A DNA stretch of 31,398 nt from an uncultured Eremococcus sp. Its GTDB lineage: Bacteria > Bacillota > Bacilli > Lactobacillales > Aerococcaceae. Numbering within the stretch: the first letter of the stretch is position 1; every line of letters starts with the position of its first letter. The position numbers were made by a program, and so were the translations under genes. Below are positions 22,894 to 31,381 of this stretch, one piece after another. The DNA lies in contig CALUDO010000014.1 in NCBI GenBank assembly GCA_943914835.1, forward strand, positions 1 through 31,398, given 5' to 3'. Below the pieces are notes generated by a model, which saw nothing but the letters and a program-made list of their open reading frames with translations, was not told where the DNA came from and did not search any database.

Positions 22894-24723
22894 TTATTCG
22901 TTATCATCCATTTCTTCGAAGTCTGCGTCTACTACATTATCATCACCTGAAGCAGATGAATCATCTGTATCTTGACTAGCCGCTTGTTCTGCCGCTGCTT
23001 GTTCATATAACTTTACGCTCAGGTTTTGAACAATTTCGCTAAGCTTATCACGTTTTTCTTTCATTTGATCTAAATCATTCGCCTCAACAGCTGCTTGAAG
23101 CTCTTCTTTAGCAGTTTCAGCTTCTTTGACATCTTCTTCAGAAACCTTGCCTTCTAATTCAGACAGGGTTTTGCTAGTAGTAAAGATTAATTGATCAACT
23201 TCGTTACGTAAGTCAGCTTCTTCACGACGAGCCTTATCTGATTCAGCATTTGCTTCAGCGTCTTTAACCATACGGTCAATTTCATCATCTGAAAGACCTG
23301 AAGAAGACTTAATTGTAATCGATTGTTCCTTGTTAGTACCTAGGTCTTTAGCGGATACATTTACAATACCATTCTTATCAATATCAAAGGTTACTTCGAT
23401 TTGAGGAATACCACGTGGAGCGGCTGGAATATCTGTTAATTGGAAACGACCTAAAGTCTTGTTATCAGCAGCCATTTCTCGTTCACCTTGTAAGACATGA
23501 ACATCTACGGCCGGTTGATTGTCAGCTGCTGTAGAGAAGATTTGTGACTTGCTTGTAGGAATCGTAGTGTTACGGTCAATTAACTTGGTAAAGATTCCAC
23601 CCATTGTTTCAATACCCAAGGATAGTGGCGTAACATCTAACAAGACAATATCCTTAACGTCACCAGAGATAACACCACCTTGAATAGCAGCTCCCATAGC
23701 AACAACTTCATCAGGATTTACTGACTTGTTAGGTTCTTTGCCAGTTTCCTTACGGACAGCTTCTACAACGGCAGGAATACGTGTTGATCCACCAACCAAG
23801 ATAACTTCATTTATTTCACTCTTATCTAAGCCAGCATCTTTCAAGGCTTGGCGAACTGGTTGTTTAGTGCGGTCAACAAGGTCAGCCGTTAATTCATCAA
23901 ATTTAGCACGTGTTAAGCTGGTTTCTAAGTGAAGAGGTCCAGCATCTGATGCTGTGATGAACGGAAGACTGATTTGCGTTGAAGTTACACCAGAAAGGTC
24001 TTTCTTAGCCTTTTCAGCAGCATCTTTCAAACGTTGCATAGCCATTTTATCAGAAGATAGGTCAATTCCATTTTCTTTTTTGAATTCGGCAACTAAGTAG
24101 TCGATAATCTTATTATCAAAGTCATCCCCACCTAGGTTGTTATCCCCAGCTGTTGAAAGAACATCAAAGACTCCGTCACCCAATTCAAGAATAGACACGT
24201 CAAAAGTTCCCCCACCAAGGTCAAAAACTAAGATTTTTTCATCTTCTTCAGTTTTATCTAAACCATAGGCAAGCGCTGCTGCAGTTGGTTCATTGACAAT
24301 TCGTTCAACCTCTAAACCAGCAATTTTACCAGCATCTTTAGTAGCTTGACGTTGAGCATCATTAAAGTAAGCAGGGACCGTAATAACAGCTTGGCTTACT
24401 TTTTCACCCAGGTAATCTTCAGCATAAGTTTTGATGTATTGTAAAATCATTGCTGAAATCTCCTGAGGTGTGTAAGATTTATCATTAACATCTACCTTAT
24501 AATCTTCACCCATATGACGTTTAATGGATGCGACAGTATTCATGTTAGTTACTGCTTGACGTTTTGCCACTTCACCTACTTGAATTTCATCATTTTTGAA
24601 GGAAACAACTGATGGAGTTGTTCGATTACCTTCTGGGTTAGGGATAATTTTTGCTTCGCCACCTTCAAGAACAGCGACTGCAGAGTTTGTTGTACCTAAG
24701 TCAATTCCAATAATTTTTGCCAT
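22894..24723 (-). CDS. dnaK: Chaperone DnaK (Hsp70)
   Basis: DnaK is the ATP-driven Hsp70 chaperone. The 609-residue protein has the nucleotide-binding domain signatures GIDLGTTNS (5-13), an IVNEPTAAALAYG block and FDLGGGTFDVSILE in the middle, and ILVGGSTRIP. The interdomain linker VKDIVLLDVTPLSLG and the substrate-binding domain come next, then a helical lid and an acidic tail ending EEMDDNE. It lacks the loop near residue 80 found in Gram-negative DnaK, as expected for Firmicutes. AAAGGAG precedes the ATG. It sits 23 bp after grpE. Confidence 0.99.
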   Translation of the reverse strand: MAKIIGIDLGTTNSAVAVLEGGEAKIIPNPEGNRTTPSVVSFKNDEIQVGEVAKRQAVTNMNTVASIKRHMGEDYKVDVNDKSYTPQEISAMILQYIKTYAEDYLGEKVSQAVITVPAYFNDAQRQATKDAGKIAGLEVERIVNEPTAAALAYGLDKTEEDEKILVFDLGGGTFDVSILELGDGVFDVLSTAGDNNLGGDDFDNKIIDYLVAEFKKENGIDLSSDKMAMQRLKDAAEKAKKDLSGVTSTQISLPFITASDAGPLHLETSLTRAKFDELTADLVDRTKQPVRQALKDAGLDKSEINEVILVGGSTRIPAVVEAVRKETGKEPNKSVNPDEVVAMGAAIQGGVISGDVKDIVLLDVTPLSLGIETMGGIFTKLIDRNTTIPTSKSQIFSTAADNQPAVDVHVLQGEREMAADNKTLGRFQLTDIPAAPRGIPQIEVTFDIDKNGIVNVSAKDLGTNKEQSITIKSSSGLSDDEIDRMVKDAEANAESDKARREEADLRNEVDQLIFTTSKTLSELEGKVSEEDVKEAETAKEELQAAVEANDLDQMKEKRDKLSEIVQNLSVKLYEQAAAEQAASQDTDDSSASGDDNVVDADFEEMDDNE

Positions 24724-24746
24724 TATAAAATCTCTCCTTTTATATA

Positions 24747-25427
24747 TTATTCTGCCACTATAACCATGGCTGGACGAATGACACGGTCATTTAATTCATA
24801 GCCTTTTTGAAGGACCTGCATAACTGTTTGACTTTCTTCACCATTATTTGCAGGCATCATTGAAACAGCCTGATGGAAATTCGGATCAAAAGGTTGATTT
24901 AAAGGATCAATTATCCTGATGTTCTCACGTTCAAAGGCAGCAATGAGCTGGGAATGAGCCATTTCAACCCCTTTTTGAACTTGCTTAGCATCCTGACTCT
25001 CTGTTTCAATAGATAGTGCCCGTTCAAGATTATCCAGGCCTTCTAGTAATTCTTTAGCCAAATTCTGTGAACGATATTTAGCCGCCTCTTGACGATCCCG
25101 AAGATTGACCCGCTTCATATTAGCAATCTCTGCTTGCAAACGGAGAACTTTATCGTCTAAATTCGCATTTTCTTCCTTCAAAGTTTGCAGCTCATCATTA
25201 ATAACTACATCTTCTGAAAGATCGGACTCATCTTCGTCTTGACTTGCGTCAGAATCAGTATTGGTTAAGCCTTCTGATGAATCAGCCTCATAATTATTAG
25301 TTTCCTTTTTAACTTCATCTTTAACTTCATCGTCCATATCAATCTTTGAATCGGATACTTCCTCAGATTCTTTGTCATTATTGACTAATTGCGCATCAGT
25401 TAAATCTTTGTGACTTTCCTCTGTCAT
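24747..25427 (-). CDS. grpE: Nucleotide exchange factor GrpE
   Basis: GrpE releases ADP from DnaK. The 226-residue protein has a long, strongly acidic, probably disordered N-terminal region (about 1-75). A coiled-coil helix (about 80-140) follows, with the conserved LRLQAEIANMKRVNLRDRQE segment. The C-terminal beta domain (about 170-226) contains FDPNFHQAVS and GYELNDRVIRPAMVIVAE. It is longer than many GrpE proteins because of the acidic leader, not because of any fusion. AAGGAGGG precedes the ATG, and the gene is 13 bp after hrcA. Confidence 0.97.
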   Translation of the reverse strand: MTEESHKDLTDAQLVNNDKESEEVSDSKIDMDDEVKDEVKKETNNYEADSSEGLTNTDSDASQDEDESDLSEDVVINDELQTLKEENANLDDKVLRLQAEIANMKRVNLRDRQEAAKYRSQNLAKELLEGLDNLERALSIETESQDAKQVQKGVEMAHSQLIAAFERENIRIIDPLNQPFDPNFHQAVSMMPANNGEESQTVMQVLQKGYELNDRVIRPAMVIVAE

Positions 25428-25440
25428 AGGATCCCTCCTT

Positions 25441-26451
25441 TTAGTAATTTATCAATTGTTCGATCATTTGTTCAAACAAGGAAATTATTCGGTAGTAAGG
25501 CATGGTAGATGGTCCTATCAAGCCTAAACATATCTTCTGTTTATCAACAAGATAATTAGCTGATATCAAGTTAATATGTGCCAGAAATTGCGGAGCATAT
25601 TCAAAACCAAATAAGACCGAAATTCCTGGATCACGATTTTCCAAGATTTGATAAACCTTGTTCGACCCATCAACCAAACTCATAAGCTCCCGAATCGACT
25701 CAGATGACATTAAAGGATCAATCAAATCATAAATATAATGTTTACCAGAAACATAATAATTATGTCCCTTGAGTTGCGTCCGCATCTTGTCTACTAAAGG
25801 AGTGAAATTTAAAGAATATCCTATCAAACGTTGAAGCATCATAGGAATTGATAATTTCATCCGCTGATAAACATCTTCCAAATTTAATCCAATAAGTTCC
25901 TGGTTAATCATGGTAACGATCTTCTTTATATCCTCTTTCGACAGTGGATAAGGCATTTCAAATATTTCATTCTCAACCCGTCCACCATCTGTCATCAAAA
26001 TAGCCATTATACGTTTGGAGTCTAAAGGGATTAACTTGAACTCCTCAAAATGATAAATATCTTGATCTTGACCCAGAACTACCACAGTATAGCCTGTCAA
26101 AGAGGATAGTAAATCAGCTGCTAAAATAGCAACCTGTAAGGGGTCGTATGGAGCCCCTTTAACAATTTCTTTAAAAGGGTTATCCTCAATGGAAACTCTA
26201 TCGTCATTTAAATCAATCAATTGATTAACATAAAAACGATACCCATCATTGGAAGGAATCCGTCCACTAGAAGAGTGAGCTTTTTTCAAGTAACCCACTT
26301 GCTCTAGGGCCAGCATATCATTCCGCACTGTGGCCGGACTTACCTTTAAATCACTTCTGTTCAATAAAGTTTTCGACCCGATTGGTTCCTCCTCTAGACC
26401 GTAATATTTAATGATCAAGGAAAGAATCTCAACCTGTCTCGGTGTTAACAT
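25441..26451 (-). CDS. hrcA: Heat-inducible transcription repressor HrcA
   Basis: HrcA binds CIRCE elements and represses the dnaK (and often groE) operons; its activity depends on GroEL in other species. The 336-residue protein starts with a winged helix-turn-helix (LTPRQVEILSLIIKYY, then PIGSKTLL and VSPATVRNDMLALEQVGYL, about 2-55). The conserved SSGRIPSNDGYRFYVN block follows (about 61-76), then the inserted dimerisation and GAF-like regions typical of HrcA. AGAGGTG precedes the ATG. It is the first gene of the operon it should regulate, directly behind a promoter flanked by two CIRCE sequences, so it is self-regulated. Confidence 0.98.
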   Translation of the reverse strand: MLTPRQVEILSLIIKYYGLEEEPIGSKTLLNRSDLKVSPATVRNDMLALEQVGYLKKAHSSSGRIPSNDGYRFYVNQLIDLNDDRVSIEDNPFKEIVKGAPYDPLQVAILAADLLSSLTGYTVVVLGQDQDIYHFEEFKLIPLDSKRIMAILMTDGGRVENEIFEMPYPLSKEDIKKIVTMINQELIGLNLEDVYQRMKLSIPMMLQRLIGYSLNFTPLVDKMRTQLKGHNYYVSGKHYIYDLIDPLMSSESIRELMSLVDGSNKVYQILENRDPGISVLFGFEYAPQFLAHINLISANYLVDKQKICLGLIGPSTMPYYRIISLFEQMIEQLINY

Positions 26452-26467
26452 TTCATCACCTCTTTAA

Positions 26468-26494
26468 TTAGCACTTGTATTTACTAAGTGCTAA
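26468..26494 (-). promoter_or_regulatory. CIRCE operator 1 (variant), downstream of hrcA promoter
   Basis: A 27-bp palindrome has arms TTAGCACTT and AAGTGCTAA around a 9-nt spacer. It differs from the consensus TTAGCACTC-N9-GAGTGCTAA by one position in each arm, in a way that keeps perfect symmetry. It begins 8 bp after the -10, at the transcription start. Confidence 0.93.
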
Positions 26495-26502
26495 CTGTCC
26501 TT

Positions 26503-26531
26503 ATAATACACCCCCCTATAAGCAAAGTCAA
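26503..26531 (-). promoter_or_regulatory. Promoter of hrcA-grpE-dnaK-dnaJ
   Basis: Minus-strand TTGACT (26526-26531) and TATTAT (26503-26508) are 17 bp apart. It lies between the two CIRCE elements, the expected sigma-A promoter of the operon. Confidence 0.85.
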
Positions 26532-26540
26532 GTCTTTTAA

Positions 26541-26575
26541 ATAAAAAATTAGCACTCATACTCAATGAGTGCTAA
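26541..26575 (-). terminator. Terminator of truB-ribF-yitT, overlapping CIRCE 2
   Basis: On the minus strand the CIRCE 2 palindrome (9-bp perfect stem, 9-nt loop) is followed at once by a run of T and TATTT. This is the architecture of an intrinsic terminator, placed 2 bp after the yitT stop. Confidence 0.7.
26549..26575 (-). promoter_or_regulatory. CIRCE operator 2 (perfect), upstream of hrcA promoter
   Basis: The arms TTAGCACTC and GAGTGCTAA match the CIRCE consensus exactly, with a 9-nt spacer. It ends 17 bp upstream of the hrcA -35 box and begins 2 bp after the yitT stop codon. It should bind HrcA better than the variant copy. Confidence 0.95.
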
Positions 26576-26577
26576 TG

Positions 26578-27432
26578 TTATGTATGGTCTTTTTTAGTTT
26601 CTAAGGGAATAGTAAAACCTTCACCATACACTTGTTGAACAGAAGATATGGTTACAAAGGCATCCGGATCAATTCCATAAATAATCCGCTGTACGGCCAT
26701 TAACTGGAGACGATTCACAGCTAAATAGAGAATATCCTTGGCTTCCTTAGTATAAAAGCCATAGCCTCGAAAGACAGTCAACCCTCTGCCTAGCTTGGCT
26801 ATAATTTCTTGGCCAATCTGATCAGACTGCTTAGAAATAATAATTAATTGCTTACGAGGATTGAATCCCTCTAAAATAAAATTGAGAATATAAGATGTAA
26901 TAACAATAGCGCATAGAGTAAGTAAGCCATTTTCTAATCCTATAATGGTAAATAGAATACCTACTACTAAAACATCAAATAGAAGAATCGTTGTGGAAAC
27001 AGGTATACCAAAATATTTTTTGAAAATAAGAGCTAAGATATCAGTCCCAGCAGTTGTACCGTGACCTAATATAACTAAGCCCAATCCCAAGCCAATCAGA
27101 ATTCCTGTTAATATTGGAGCCAGCAAGCTATTGTCTGGAATAAAGGCTGGAAGGTCTATAAAACGTAAGAAAATGGATAATAAAAATACAGACAAGACTG
27201 TATAATATATAGTAAGCCTATCTAAAAGTTTCCAACCGATTAACAAAATAAAAGTGTTAATAACTAGATTGCTATAAGCAGGAGAAAATTTGAATAAATA
27301 ATAAAATATAACGGTTAAACCAGTGACTCCCGCCTCCCCTAAATGGTTGGGTATAATAATTGAATTGACGGAAAGAGCATAAACAAAAGATCCCACAATC
27401 ACCAAAAGAATATTAATTACTTGTTTTCTCAT
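26578..27432 (-). CDS. YitT family membrane protein
   Basis: A 284-residue membrane protein with about five to six membrane segments in residues 1-190 and a soluble C-terminal domain (about 195-275, the DUF2179 region: NPRKQLIIISKQSDQIGQEI, then RGLTVFRGYGFYTKE). This is the YitT/YpjC/YqfU family. GEAGVTGLTVIFYYLF near 32-47 and LGHGTTAGTDILALI near 122-136 are typical of it. A transport role is assumed for the family but no substrate is established. Its start overlaps ribF by 20 bp, with AAGGGG inside ribF, so it is cotranscribed with truB and ribF. It is inserted between ribF and hrcA, which are neighbours in many lactobacilli. Confidence 0.93.
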   Translation of the reverse strand: MRKQVINILLVIVGSFVYALSVNSIIIPNHLGEAGVTGLTVIFYYLFKFSPAYSNLVINTFILLIGWKLLDRLTIYYTVLSVFLLSIFLRFIDLPAFIPDNSLLAPILTGILIGLGLGLVILGHGTTAGTDILALIFKKYFGIPVSTTILLFDVLVVGILFTIIGLENGLLTLCAIVITSYILNFILEGFNPRKQLIIISKQSDQIGQEIIAKLGRGLTVFRGYGFYTKEAKDILYLAVNRLQLMAVQRIIYGIDPDAFVTISSVQQVYGEGFTIPLETKKDHT

Positions 27433-28399
27433 AATAATCCCCTTCTTCTAGAGCTTCAGGGTGGGAATCAAAGAAGTGTCTAGCTTCCTCTTCATCCTTA
27501 CCTAACTGTTTGATTAAGTCATCCACATTATTAAATTTTATTTCCTCTCTTAGGTAAGAACACCAACGGATGTCCACCCATTGATTATAGATATCTTGAT
27601 TGAAATCAAAAATATGAACTTCAATGCACAGATTTCTTGATCCTGGAAAGGTAACATTAAAGCCAATCGAAGCCATAGCAGCATGCCATTTATCCTCAAT
27701 CCTAATTGCTGCAACATAAACTCCTATTTTGGGAACAAGCTGTTGCCCTTGATGAGCAATGTTAGCTGTTGGATAACCAAGTAGTCTACCTCTTTTCTCG
27801 CCATGAATAACTTGGCCATGAGTTTGATAGAAGTATCCCATCTCCTTATTAGCTGCTTCAAGTTTCCCTTGTCTAAGTTTATCGAGTATGAAACGAGAGC
27901 CTATTTTGTGGTGATTTGATGATAATTGAGCTACCTTAACAACCTCAAATCGGCCTTGAGCATGTCTAGGTAAGGTCGTCATATTAGCAAGTTCTTTAGG
28001 ACCATAGGTGTAATCAAAACCAGCTACGACTACTTTGGCATGTAGGCCGACCATATAAGAATTTACAAAGTCTTGGGGCCTTTGGTGGCCAAAGGAGTAA
28101 GAATAGTGGACCAAATAGAGAAAATCAACACCAAGTTGATCAAAAAGTTCAAATTTACGCCGATTATTAGAAATATACTCAACATCCTCGGCGCGCAAAT
28201 CTGTATAGAATATTTGTGGGTGCAGGTCAAATGTCATAACAACCAGGGGTAGATTCCTATCCAAAGCCTTTTGTTTAGCAACCTCAATCACATGTTGGTG
28301 ACCTCGGTGGACCCCATCGAAGAAACCAAGGGCCAGAACAATATCTTGGGGGATAATTTTATCCTTAGAATAAGGGTGATCTAATTCAATTATTTCCAT
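27413..28399 (-). CDS. ribF: Bifunctional riboflavin kinase / FAD synthetase
   Basis: RibF converts riboflavin to FMN and FMN to FAD. The 328-residue protein has the N-terminal nucleotidyltransferase domain with GFFDGVHRGH (25-34) and the later AGFDYTYGP segment (about 130-138). The C-terminal kinase domain has GRLLGYPTANI (about 199-209) and a C-terminal IEVHIFDFNQDIYNQ block. Both activities are therefore expected. AGGAGG precedes the ATG by 7 nt. It follows truB by 12 bp, the usual truB-ribF pair, and overlaps yitT at its end. Confidence 0.97.
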   Translation of the reverse strand: MEIIELDHPYSKDKIIPQDIVLALGFFDGVHRGHQHVIEVAKQKALDRNLPLVVMTFDLHPQIFYTDLRAEDVEYISNNRRKFELFDQLGVDFLYLVHYSYSFGHQRPQDFVNSYMVGLHAKVVVAGFDYTYGPKELANMTTLPRHAQGRFEVVKVAQLSSNHHKIGSRFILDKLRQGKLEAANKEMGYFYQTHGQVIHGEKRGRLLGYPTANIAHQGQQLVPKIGVYVAAIRIEDKWHAAMASIGFNVTFPGSRNLCIEVHIFDFNQDIYNQWVDIRWCSYLREEIKFNNVDDLIKQLGKDEEEARHFFDSHPEALEEGDYYEKTSN

Positions 28400-28411
28400 G
28401 AGTTATTCCTC

Positions 28412-29326
28412 CTATAATCTAGGAAACATCTTATGGGGTTTGAGCTTACCTGGCTTTTCAGGATGTGGTTTATATACGGCAAGTAAATTTTCTTGATAAA
28501 ATAGGGCCGTTGCCTGGTTTACCTCTTCATCAAAGTAGTTCTTATCAACTACCTGTCCATGCTCCACCTTAAATACCTGATCATCTCGTAGATCTATACT
28601 TGGAATTCTATCCCTTAGAAAAGAGAGCGGAACTATCACATTTGCTATTTCATCAGGAGATAGTTTACTTAAGTCTTCAAGACGGTTACAAGCTTGTAAA
28701 TCAAAACCAGCAGATTGTGTTCTTTGTAAGTCGTTCATATGGCTGGCATAGCCTAATGCTCGACCCAAATCAACAGCTAAAGTCCGTACGTAAGTGCCTT
28801 TACTACAGACGACTTTAAAGTCCCATACTTGATTCAAGTGATCGGAGTCAAATAAGGGTTGGCTAGTTCGTTCAAAATTATAAATAGTAACCTGTCGTCG
28901 GGGACGTTCAACCATTTCACCTTTACGCGCATAGTCATATAAACGACGTCCCTTTACTTTGACAGCTGAGTAATAAGGAGGTATCTGAGTGATATTTCCT
29001 TGGAATTTCTCCATAGCCTGATCAATCAGTTCAACAGATACTGGTGACAGCACTGGTGTTCGTTGAATAATATCTCCACTAGCATCTTCTGTTTCTGTAG
29101 CATAACCTAGACAGATACTTCCTCGGTACTCCTTTTTGCCTTCCATTAAGTAGTCAACCAATTTGGTGGCTTGCTCTAGGCAAAGAACCAAGACCCCATC
29201 GACATCTGGGTCCAAAGTACCTGTGTGACCAATTTTCTTCATCTTTAGTATTTTCCGTGCCTTAAAAACCAGGTCATGACTGGTCATTCCTTTTGGCTTA
29301 TACATGGGTAGAATTCCGTTAAACAT
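28412..29326 (-). CDS. truB: tRNA pseudouridine-55 synthase TruB
   Basis: TruB makes pseudouridine 55 in the T-loop of tRNAs. The 304-residue protein has the N-terminal NGILPMYKPKGMTSHD motif and GHTGTLDPDVDGVL (33-46) with the catalytic Asp39. A GKKEYRGSICLGYATETEDASGD region follows (about 63-85), then the C-terminal RNA-binding segment with CSKGTYVRTLAVDLG (about 179-193) and a PUA-like tail. AAGGAGG precedes the ATG. It is usually preceded by nusA-infB-rbfA; here a metal ATPase gene and a terminator are upstream, so it starts the truB-ribF-yitT unit from its own promoter. Confidence 0.97.
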   Translation of the reverse strand: MFNGILPMYKPKGMTSHDLVFKARKILKMKKIGHTGTLDPDVDGVLVLCLEQATKLVDYLMEGKKEYRGSICLGYATETEDASGDIIQRTPVLSPVSVELIDQAMEKFQGNITQIPPYYSAVKVKGRRLYDYARKGEMVERPRRQVTIYNFERTSQPLFDSDHLNQVWDFKVVCSKGTYVRTLAVDLGRALGYASHMNDLQRTQSAGFDLQACNRLEDLSKLSPDEIANVIVPLSFLRDRIPSIDLRDDQVFKVEHGQVVDKNYFDEEVNQATALFYQENLLAVYKPHPEKPGKLKPHKMFPRL

Positions 29327-29360
29327 AGCATCCTCCTTATCCTTAGAATACGACTGTTCT

Positions 29361-29369
29361 ATTATAGCA
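29361..29369 (-). promoter_or_regulatory. Promoter (-10) of truB-ribF-yitT
   Basis: An extended -10 with the perfect hexamer TATAAT (TG-C-TATAAT on the minus strand) lies 35 bp before the truB ATG and downstream of the ATPase terminator. No good -35 is seen, which is common for extended -10 promoters. Confidence 0.65.
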
Positions 29370-29395
29370 AAACCCTTGAAAGTAAGCTATCTCAG

Positions 29396-29439
29396 CCATA
29401 AAAAAGCAAAAAGACCAGAATCATATTGAATTCTGATCT
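29396..29439 (-). terminator. Terminator of the metal-transporting ATPase gene
   Basis: Minus-strand AGATCAGAAT pairs with ATTCTGGTCT over 10 bp (one G-U pair) across an 8-nt loop, then TTTTTGCTTTTTT. It is a typical intrinsic terminator, about 76 bp past the ATPase stop. Confidence 0.87.
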
Positions 29440-29515
29440 CTAGCATAAAGAATTAGAAGATATTATAAGATACTAGGCCCTAGGCTTGTGACTGATTCAT
29501 GGGTATGATCATGTT

Positions 29516-31381
29516 CTATTTAACAATATGACCTTTTTGTGAGTGTTTGTCATCTTTTCTTGATAGCAAGCGTAGTCCATTTAAGATAACTAAAATAGTT
29601 GATCCTTCGTGGAAAACGACTCCTAGTGGCAAGTCTAACCATCCTAAAATATTAAGAATAATCAAAATCACAATGACACTTACCGCAAAAATAACATTTT
29701 GCTTAATAATCTGGTTTAATTCTCGACTCAATTCATAAGAATAGAATAATTTGCTTAAATCATTTTGAACAATTACTACATCCGAAGACTCCATAGCCAC
29801 GGAAGACCCAGATCCCATGGCTATTCCTATATCAGCATTAGCTAAAGCTGGGGCATCATTGATACCATCCCCAATCATACCAACCACTTGGTCTTCACCC
29901 TGTTCCTTTTGCACTAGGGATATTTTATCTTCAGGTAAACATTGAGCCAAGAAAGAGTGAATATTTACTTCATCCGCCACCCTCTTGGCCACTGCTTGAT
30001 TATCACCTGTTATTAAGCGGACATCGACTCCTGCTTCTTGGAAGGATTTAACCGCATTCCCAGCTTCTTTGCGGACCTGGTCAGCTAATATAAAATAACC
30101 TACAAGTTCTTCTTTTTGACCCACTAAAACTGTTGTTGCTGCGGCTTGAACTTTCTCACGATAATTGTTTGGGTCACTGAAATTTTCAAAAGCAGAAGCT
30201 TTTCCTAAGGTCAAATTACCTTTTTTCAAGCCAGATCCCGCAATTTCTTTCACAGGCTCTTGGCGATTAACGTCAGCAAGAGACAATCCATCAAAATGTT
30301 TTACAATAGCCTCAGCAATCGGATGGCTGGATTGTTGTTCCATGAAAATAACTTCCTTAAGAAGATCATCAGCTAAGACATAGTCTTCTACCTGAAAATC
30401 GCCAAAGGTTAGGGTCCCAGTCTTATCTGTATATAACACATTCATAGTAGATAAAGCTTCCATAGCTGCCCCTCCCTTAAAAAGGACCCCATTATTAGCA
30501 CCATTGGAAATGGCAGATAAGGTAGCAGGGGTAGCGGAGGCAACTAGGGCACACGGACTGGCTACGGTTAAAAGAACCATGCCTCGATAGAAGGCTTCCG
30601 CAAAGCTATACCCACTTATTAAGATTAAGGCTAGTATAAATAAAGGAACAGCAATTAAGACACCAATCACATATTTTGATTCAAAGCGATCAATAAAGCT
30701 AGAAATTTTAGACGGACGTCCCTGAGCCTCTTCGACCATCCGTATGATATTTGAAAACATGGTTTCACTAGCTAATTTAGTAACTTTTAGGTGAAAGGCA
30801 TTCCCCTCGTTTAAGGTCCCCGCAAAAACCTTATCTCCTACTTGTTTTTCAACTGGTAAGGACTCTCCTGTTAGGGCTGCTTCATTTAAAAGGGCATCCC
30901 TATCACAATCTCCATCTATTGGCACCTGTCCACCTTTAGAAACAACTACAAGATCATTGAGCCTCAATTCATCTGTTGCGACTTCTTCAACTTCACCATT
31001 ATCAAGTAAACGTTGGGCTGTAGTTGGGACCTGTGACATTAATTCTTCAATCGCTTTAGTAGATTTATTAGTAGCATATTCTTCTAGAAACTCAGCTCCC
31101 GCAAAGATAAATAAGAGAACAGCTCCTTCAGATTCATAATTTATAACTACCGCACCAAGAGCTGCAAGAATCATCAGTAAATCAACATTGGGTGATTGGT
31201 TACGAACAGTGTCTATCACAGCATCCTTGGTTGCAAAGAATCCGAGAAAGAAAATTGCTGCATAAAAGGCCCATCGACTCCATAAAGAACCAGCAAAACT
31301 TAGTATAAATCCTAAAATTAAAAAACAGGTTCCAATGACCAGAAATTGGCCTTCTCTCTTTCTAAATAAAAATTCTAACAT
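29516..31381 (-). CDS. P1B-4-type heavy-metal-exporting ATPase (ZosA/PfeT-like)
   Basis: This 621-residue membrane pump should export divalent transition metals. Characterised P1B-4 members export Fe(II), Co(II) or Zn(II), and B. subtilis ZosA/PfeT is an iron exporter. The core motifs are TGES (171-174), the metal-site SPC in membrane segment 6 (275-277), the phosphorylated D319 in DKTGTLT, the SSHP nucleotide motif (about 353-356), GDGINDAP in the C-terminal third, and HEGST in the last membrane segment (591-595). SPC together with HEGS/GT defines the P1B-4 class. There is no N-terminal CxxC metal-binding domain, but the C-terminal tail has two His. AGGAGAT precedes the ATG. The gene is complete; anything upstream, such as a metal-sensing regulator, is outside the window. 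Confidence 0.93.
   Translation of the reverse strand: MLEFLFRKREGQFLVIGTCFLILGFILSFAGSLWSRWAFYAAIFFLGFFATKDAVIDTVRNQSPNVDLLMILAALGAVVINYESEGAVLLFIFAGAEFLEEYATNKSTKAIEELMSQVPTTAQRLLDNGEVEEVATDELRLNDLVVVSKGGQVPIDGDCDRDALLNEAALTGESLPVEKQVGDKVFAGTLNEGNAFHLKVTKLASETMFSNIIRMVEEAQGRPSKISSFIDRFESKYVIGVLIAVPLFILALILISGYSFAEAFYRGMVLLTVASPCALVASATPATLSAISNGANNGVLFKGGAAMEALSTMNVLYTDKTGTLTFGDFQVEDYVLADDLLKEVIFMEQQSSHPIAEAIVKHFDGLSLADVNRQEPVKEIAGSGLKKGNLTLGKASAFENFSDPNNYREKVQAAATTVLVGQKEELVGYFILADQVRKEAGNAVKSFQEAGVDVRLITGDNQAVAKRVADEVNIHSFLAQCLPEDKISLVQKEQGEDQVVGMIGDGINDAPALANADIGIAMGSGSSVAMESSDVVIVQNDLSKLFYSYELSRELNQIIKQNVIFAVSVIVILIILNILGWLDLPLGVVFHEGSTILVILNGLRLLSRKDDKHSQKGHIVK

Noticed and set aside
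29440..29515. Short open frame and a CTAGG-c-CCTAG palindrome after the ATPase gene
   Set aside because: The frame has only about ten codons and the palindrome cannot form a loop; no support for a gene or regulatory site.
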